From Turritopsis dohrnii (Eukaryota; Cnidaria; Hydrozoa; Anthoathecata; Oceaniidae): DNA of 64,000 bases. The translations under genes were made by a program, and so were the position numbers. Of this stretch, positions 58,395-64,000 are shown in pieces. The stretch spans positions 1,054,001 through 1,118,000 of the forward strand of contig BQMF02000017.1 of NCBI GenBank assembly GCA_027922465.2. Reading direction: 5' to 3'. Position 1 is the stretch's first letter; the number at the start of each line of letters is the position of its first letter. A model generated the notes under the pieces. That model was given only the letters and a program-made list of their open reading frames with translations, searched no databases and was not told where the DNA came from.

Positions 58395-61300
58395 TCAATG
58401 GCGATCGCGCCGCCATCCGCATGTACTATTTTTGTACTTGCGACAAGTTTTTGAGTGATTGTGTACCTGGTATGCTTTTACCAACTCAAACAATTCTGGT
58501 TCTAATTTGGGATCAGGCATGTCAGCTCTCACGATACCATCAACAAATACAATATAATCATCCTTAGTAGCTTCTGTTAATACGGGTGGTGGGTGTTCTA
58601 TCCAAATGAATACATGAACATGTGGGCTTCCACGTACTTGAAATTCAACCCTTATTACGTAATATTCAACTTTTCCTAATGGACCAGCTAAGACAATTTC
58701 CTTGAAAAACGTTTCAACTCTATACTGAAAATGCCTTGCCAGAAAAACAGGATTCATGTTCAACATTTCACATCTTTCTTGGTACGTCATGTTTCGAATT
58801 TCATCATCCTGTAAATTCATTTTATACAATTTTGATAGTATAGAAGGCAACTCGAACCACCTCAGATCTGCACATGATAATGTCAAGAAGAATGTTGGAA
58901 CACCAAGCTGTTTCACCATAGCTAACACTTCAAGCAAAAATCTTTTCCAATATGCTGGGGTGCCTTTAATTTGGTTCATGAAGTTAAATGCTTCATCATT
59001 AGCAATGAAAGTCCGAACAGTTTCGCTGAAACTTTGACTCAACATGCCAGCTGTTAAATTACATCCTGATAATTTCTTCATTGCAATGTTTATCTTGCTA
59101 TTTAAATTTGCCAACTGAAGGACATAATTAGCAAAAAATATATAATCAGAATCGGAAGAAAATTTTTGAGTGTAATTCAACAATCTTTGGTTCAAGTACT
59201 TTACAAGTGAAATTTTCATTTCCCGGTCAGTATTGTATCCAAATCTGCCAAAAGGAAACAGGTGTGGAAAAGCCATCTCTTCACAAAATTTATCTGCGTA
59301 AATTGGAATGGAAGTGACACCTTCACCTGGTGCAATAGTGACAGTGTCTTCATTGACATGAATAGGTACTTTGGAGGCCATGACTGTTTCATTAGTAGCA
59401 GTTCTGTCTGCGTCTAATGGATTATCATCCTCTTCATCCATTTCCAGTGAAAGGCTTGAGTTCATATCAATTTTTTCATTTTCACTCGTAAAGCTGATCA
59501 GTTCTTCAGAAAGACCATTCAAATCAACAATAACATTATTGTATAATGGGTTGTGTTCTTTCAAAAAATTTAAAGATCTCACAATTAACTCAGGTCGAAC
59601 AGGTTCAAAGTAGACATGTCCACGGTACATAAGCTTCCTTTTTAATTTCAACAAAAGTAAACCATTACTATCAGCTGGTCTTGGTAAAATATTACAGACA
59701 TCTTCAGCCTCAATTGGTACATTACAAATGGCTCCTTTTACTTTTGGAAAATTGCCTTTCGGTAGAATTACAACTTTCTTGAAAAGAATTCGTTTTGCTA
59801 TCAAAACTTTCTCCAATCGGTTGATGTCAGAAAGTTCAGACGGGAGATTATCAACTTCAAGATTGTTGCAAACAGCTTGAACTGGAATATTCTTTCTTTT
59901 TAACTTCTGATGACAAGTTTTGCAAATGTATTGGCAACCATTAAAGCTTTCCACAAATGAAAATTCAAAACTATTAGATATAATTGCATAATTGCATTCA
60001 TTGAATAATACAACAGACCGTTTATATAAACAACGATTGCAAACAACACATATGTAATAAGGTCCTTGAATTATCATGTCTTTAAATGTCTTAACTCGTT
60101 TTGCAGCTTTCAAGGTAGATAGATTCATCATTGAATATTTTTCTCTTCTTTGTCGCAACCTTTCCAAATGTTCATGAGTTCCTATGCTTTTTATATATTT
60201 ATCATGCATGATTTTCAATTTCTCAGCATGTTCGGCAGTTCCTTTACTTTCTTTATATCTAAGATGCATAGTTTTCAATTTCTCAGCATGTTCGGCAGTT
60301 CCTTTACTTTCGTTATATCTAAGATGCATAGTTTTCAATTTCTCAGCATGTTCGGCAGTTCCTTTACTTTCTTTATATCTAAGATGCATAGTTTTCAATT
60401 TCTCAGCATGTTCGGCAGTTCCTTTACTTTCTTTATATCTATGACGCATAGTTTTCAATTTCTCAGCATGTTCAGGAGTTCCTTTAGTTTCAATGTATTT
60501 TTGTTGCATGGCTTTTAATTTCTCAAAATGTTCAGGAGTTTCTTTACTTTCCAAATAATTGTCCCGCATGGTTTTCAGTTTTTCAATATGTTCAGGAGTC
60601 CCTTTATTTTCCATATATTTATCATGCATGGCTTTCAATTTCTGTGCATGTTTAGGAGTTCCTCGACTTTCCATGTACTTTTTGTGTAATTTTTGAAGAT
60701 GCTTTTTACCTTCTGGTGAACTCTTGTCTTCAACATATTTTTCTTTTAAATTTTTAAGCATATGAATATGTCGTTCTGACCCAATCAGATTTGAGTGTTC
60801 ATCACGCCAACGTTTCAATGTTTGTTCATGGTTTTCCGGCTCAAGCATTTTTGTTAGATCACGTTTTCTCTTTTTTGCTGCACCACCTTTAGAAATTGTT
60901 GGAAATGTTTTTTCAATTTCTATCAAAACATACTGTATTTGACAAAACACATATCCATGGTCATGTAATTGTACTGCACTGATGTATTTTTGAAGTTGCG
61001 AGAGGCTAGATAACTTTATTAAAGTGCCAGTGCCATCTTCGATACTTATCCCTAAGTCATTTCGGCTATGTGAATCAAATAAATAGAACGATTTGGTATC
61101 CCAAGTTATACTGAACGTCATTTGGTTAACAAAGAACAAAATACCATTGGATCCAGCTGAATAGGTTTTGAAGGATTTCAGAAAGTCATATCTGCCTTTA
61201 ACAATTTCTGCAGTAACATTCTCTCCATATTTCACAGCATACTTTATGTTTTCAATAGACACCTCAGGAGGTAAATCGTCAACTGACAGGTATCGTGACA

Positions 61301-61446
61301 AGTCAAGGTGTTGATATAATTCGTTCCCCTTAATCATTACAAAATCCAGGTCAGTTGTTTTCCAGAAAGACATTCGTTTGAATTGTGACCAACACAAACT
61401 CAACAAAGCATTGCATGCACACTGCATACCAGCACTGTCACCAAAC
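58395..61446 (-). pseudogene. Helitron protein: protease-like domain, 20-residue repeats, HUH Rep (truncated)
   Basis: Residues 1-175 form a cysteine-protease-like domain: GMQCACNAL (Gln-x-Cys) and LFDSHSRNDLG (Asp, His). The pattern resembles ubiquitin-specific peptidase family C76 seen in some transposon proteins; this is a pattern match only. About residues 230-440 hold 20-residue repeats of the KLKTMHLRYKESKGTAEHAE type. A Cys-x2-Cys pair set (VCNRCLY, CKTCHQKL) and the PRPADSNGLLLLKLKRKL region follow. The Helitron Rep starts near IPIYADKFCEEMAFPHLFPFG and has HUH in GSPHVHVFIWI. It ends before the Tyr motif. Without tyrosines and helicase it cannot transpose. Confidence 0.82.
60160..60790 (-). 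repeat. 60-bp coding tandem repeat
   Basis: About ten in-frame 60-bp units. Four consecutive ones around 60237-60476 are identical or differ by one or two bases; the outer ones are diverged. Each encodes 20 residues with alternating charged helical segments, likely a coiled or rod-like spacer. Confidence 0.9.
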
Positions 61447-61455
61447 ATAGGATTA

Positions 61456-61905
61456 TAATAATAATAATAATAATGATATATTTCACAGTATCTCCAAAAT
61501 TTTACAATTGGCTCTTCACCTGGAAATTGAGAAGATTATGTATATGCAGCGTCTAAAAAATATCGTATATTAAAAAAAATAATGGCAGAAATTAGAGAGA
61601 CAGTCGTAGTATGGGACGTGGCTAGGTGTGGATAAGGTGAAGGTAGAGTAGAACCAGATAGTCGTAAACCAAAAAGAATGTCGACTGAAGTTATGAAAAC
61701 TAGGAAATGGGACATGACTAAACCTAAGGACTAACGTAATGTAAACCGATGTGTAGGACCAAATTGAGGTTAGAACCGAATATTAGAAAAAAAAAACTGT
61801 TAATATATATAAACTTATAAATTAATTCCTCCATGGCAGTAAAGATAGAACTTGGACTCAAAAAGCAATCTAAAACCTAAAATAGGACTAGATGAAGGTA
61901 AGGAG
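61456..61905 (-). mobile_element. 450-bp insertion in Helitron ORF with 9-bp TSD
   Basis: ATAGGATTA flanks it (61447-61455 and 61906-61914). Next to the left copy is a (TAA)n tract, a simple-repeat tail on the minus strand, suggesting a SINE or truncated LINE. Dropping the insert and one duplication joins QGNP to MFGDSAG in frame. No coding region or tRNA-like head is recognised inside. Confidence 0.8.
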
Positions 61906-61914
61906 ATAGGATTA

Positions 61915-62183
61915 CCCTGATGGAAAGATGCCTTTGTCAATTTTACTATGTTACACGTTGGGCCAGGATTACTTTCAGCATCACCATCAGCAAGAAGTTG
62001 AACATTTTTCAAAAAGGTTAAATCAATTATAACTCCGATGAAATAAATCAATCGTAATGTAACAATACAAAAGTTATGCATAATTAACAATAACAGTTCA
62101 AAGTGGTTTACATACACACTGTCTGTACGTACTTTACAATAAAAAATGCCACATGCTGCACGCCATTGGTCAACAGTAATCAT
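61915..62183 (-). pseudogene. N-terminal part of the Helitron protein with 2A-like motif
   Basis: A hydrophobic segment (LLLLIMHNFCIVTLRLIYFIGVI) precedes QLLADGDAESNPGPT. The consensus of 2A ribosome-skipping peptides is D-x-E-x-NPGP, matched here by DAESNPGP. TKASFHQGNP then leads to the protease-like domain across the 450-bp insertion. 2A-like motifs at the N-terminus of retrotransposon and other transposon proteins are known. Whether the track start at 62183 is real is uncertain. Confidence 0.65.
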
Positions 62184-62277
62184 GATAATAATAATGTATA
62201 ATCCGGAAAAAAGTACTGTAATATTAGCTAAGTATTATCTCTAGGTAAACAATGTTGCACTGTGTGTACTCTATGTT

Positions 62278-62421
62278 TAATCAGTTTTGTTGCTGTATGT
62301 AGTCAGTTAAAACTGACAAGACAAAAATGTCTACAGCAGGTTTAATCAATATAGTGTTGTCGCTGTATGTAGTCAGTTAAATCTGACAAGACAGAAATGT
62401 CCACAGCAGGTTTAATCAATA
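62278..62421 (+). repeat. Tandem duplication of about 71 bp
   Basis: gctgtatgtagtcagttaaa...gcaggtttaatcaat occurs twice in a row with four or five differences. Each copy holds an inverted GTCAGTT-AACTGAC pair. Confidence 0.8.
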
Positions 62422-63004
62422 GTATGCTTGGTATATGGCAATATACCTTGAATTTCGATAGTTTGTTTGGTATTTCTCAATATATGTATTCAAGTTTGCT
62501 TCAATCAATACGATACAAACTCAAAACAACTACACAAATCTAATCGACGATAAAAACAACCGCAGGCAATAAATAACCCTCATTCACGACTGAATAACAA
62601 AATGACAAAAAGCAAATAATAACCTCAGAAAATCGAAACATGTGGAAAAAGTCTCACAACAGAATCCTTAACAAATAAATTCAAGTCAAATGTAATGAAC
62701 TCACCAACCAACGAATCAATGAATCGAGAGAATAAGCAAATCTCTCCGAGGGCTCCAATAAATTATCGAGAAGTATTAAAGAACTTCCACACTATGACCT
62801 TCTGTCTTAACGATATATTTTCAACTGACAAAAGTATTTACACGTTATGAATAGCTACATGCTAAGGGGTCTGGAACTAATATAACAACATGCTTCTGAC
62901 GTTGAAAAAGAGATGTTAGTTTACTTTTTTGTGTGCTAGCCCATATTACCTTTGCATAGGAAATGAAATAGCTGGAAATGCAAGTGAGAGACAGAATGTT
63001 TTTT
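62422..63004. other. No gene recognised
   Basis: AT-rich, with no coding frame of note and no repeat shared with the rest of the window that I could see. Confidence 0.4.
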
Positions 63005-63006
63005 CC

Positions 63007-63056
63007 AACCTCGAACCCAGTTATCGAAAAGGCAAGAGACCCTGGGTTCGAGGTTG
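63007..63056. repeat. Short inverted repeat
   Basis: AACCTCGAACCCAG and CTGGGTTCGAGGTT are exact 14-bp complements about 20 nt apart. The motif resembles a tRNA B box (GGTTCGAGG) but no tRNA structure is present. Confidence 0.6.
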
Positions 63057-63418
63057 TGTTTTTTCGTATCTTTCTCCTAATTTATTACTTTATTATGCTG
63101 TGTTATTTAGAAAGTTCGTTTGTTATAAATTTAGATACATCATTTTACAGAAATATACTCTATCATTTTAAATTTTCAGCAATATTTGGAAGGGCTGTTG
63201 ACGTCAGGCTTCGAGTAAACTGGCAGTTGACGTTTGAGTCTTCTCTGACGTTTGACGTCACGCTGATCAACTTGAAAAGCTGCTTCCAAAACTTTATTTG
63301 TACATATTGTCGGTCATCAAGGTTCATACCCCCATCTGAAGGCGCAGTATGGCGAAACTGTATCTCCAATGCTTCACGGACCTTCCTAGGAAAGTTCTTA
63401 TGTTCTACTTTGATTGTG

Positions 63419-63448
63419 TTAGGGTTAGAGTTAGGGTTAGGGTTAGGG
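63419..63448 (+). repeat. Interstitial TTAGGG tract
   Basis: Five hexamers in a row, four TTAGGG and one TTAGAG. This is the metazoan telomere unit. It lies just 3' of the Penelope-like element read on the minus strand. Confidence 0.85.
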
Positions 63449-63489
63449 TGCGTGTGTTGAAATTAAATTCGGCATGCGGACACATTCTT

Positions 63490-64000
63490 GAATGATTTGC
63501 AATCGCAGATTTTTACCACTTTTCTTTGACAATGTTGTCGTAAATCAGCACGATTTACGATTTCCCGCATGCACAGTCGACTTTGTAAACGCCCGGGTTG
63601 TTGTTGTCGCTGACCACTGGTTTGTTTCTTGATGTGTGGATGGAATTGAGGTTTCGGCCGGACTTGAAAACTGCTTTGTATCCAGCTTTTTTGAAAACTT
63701 TCTTTAGTTGCGGACTAACTTTTGGTATCCATGGCAAGGAAACGAGGTTGTTGGTTTTATACTGGTTTTTCTCATTTCTCTTCTTCTTTGCTTTTCTCTC
63801 TTTTGTGATCTTACTGAGAAATTTTCGGTTGTAGCCGTTTTCAATAAACATGTCTGTAAGATAGTTTAGTGTTGAGTTGAGAGCTTTGTTTATTGCTCTT
63901 TGTTCGTGAAATTGAAGGACACTTTCAGAAATGACAACCATCAGTGCGAGTCCAATCGGACCTGAATTTTCGAGTTCGTAAATGTTGTCGTTGATGTAGC
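63490..64000 (-). pseudogene. Penelope-like element, RT thumb and start of GIY-YIG nuclease (partial)
   Basis: The frame enters from beyond the window edge (ENSGPIGLALMVVISES) and runs to 63555. It holds a basic linker (KERKAKKKRNEKN), LPWIPKVSPQLKKVFKKAGY and NNPGVYKVDCACGK. The last is the beginning of the GIY-YIG endonuclease (PGVYKxxCxCGK, then usually YIGET) that marks Penelope-like retroelements. A stop follows right after CGKS. A later fragment AIANHSRMC near 63505 fits the distal part of the domain, so an internal deletion or frameshift destroyed it. Confidence 0.75.

Larger units (their letters stand above)
58395..62183 (-). mobile_element. Helitron-like element with 2A and protease-like N-terminus, truncated
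   Basis: On the minus strand: a short hydrophobic lead and 2A-like motif (62183-61915), a 450-bp insertion, then a 1,017-codon frame with a protease-like domain, coding repeats, zinc motifs and the first half of Rep. The frame leaves the Helitron sequence at about 58420 and stops in GWRRDRH, so the Rep tyrosines and helicase are missing. Confidence 0.8.

Noticed and set aside
60150..60518. A plus-strand protein with FSACSAVPLLS-type repeats
   Set aside because: This is the antisense reading of the 60-bp coding repeats of the Helitron protein.
63419..63448. A chromosome end
   Set aside because: Only five hexamers, with ordinary sequence on both sides.

Overview
The window looks like repeat-rich, AT-rich genomic DNA from an invertebrate metazoan. 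The evidence is spliced genes with GT..AG introns, a short TTAGGG tract, one MFSD6-type host exon, and many eukaryotic transposon classes: DIRS, LINEs, a Penelope-like element, Helitrons and a DDE transposon with a RAG1-like N-terminus. A cnidarian or a mollusc would fit; the sequence alone does not decide the species. Only one host protein-coding exon is convincing (51244-52390, +). Nearly everything else is mobile DNA, often nested.

Layout. 1-4830: repeat DNA holding a 5'-truncated retroelement (reverse transcriptase plus a restriction-like nuclease domain) with a poly(A) tail and a 13-bp target duplication. 4831-6311: an element bounded by perfect 82-bp inverted repeats, interrupted by a second such retroelement. 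6310-10449: a DIRS-type retrotransposon with 97-bp inverted termini and Gag, RT, RNase H and tyrosine recombinase remnants. 10937-14593: a TIR element (family C) carrying two Helitron-like elements head to tail. 15521-17110: three 237-bp tandem repeats, the third split by another Helitron. 17332-21618: a decayed autonomous Helitron (Rep plus Pif1-type helicase). 22440-24740, 32090-41200 and 52675-53221: arrays of a satellite with units of about 560 bp (R560). 43096-45528 and 48501-50610: two truncated LINEs. 46084-47474: a TTAA-flanked DNA element. 58395-62183: a truncated Helitron coding for a 2A-like peptide, a cysteine-protease-like domain and Rep, split by a 450-bp insertion. 63419-64000: a TTAGGG tract next to a Penelope-like element.

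The main find is 34282-38976. It is a complete 4,695-bp DNA transposon with 12-bp terminal inverted repeats (CACGGCTGTTTC) and a 4-bp target duplication (GGAT), sitting in an R560 unit. On the minus strand it encodes a seven-exon transposase of about 956 codons. Its N-terminus carries the zinc-finger and RING arrangement of vertebrate RAG1, and it has a complete DDE core (GGDHG, YGDY, then Glu in a GEQGGES motif). Six introns keep frame across consensus-like splice sites; a single 1-nt frameshift lies in an A8 run. The flanking satellite shows that it is a mobile element and not a host RAG1 gene.

The nesting gives a relative order. Tandem and satellite arrays and the TIR elements are older; Helitrons, LINEs, the RAG1-like transposon and the SINE-like unit were inserted into them later.
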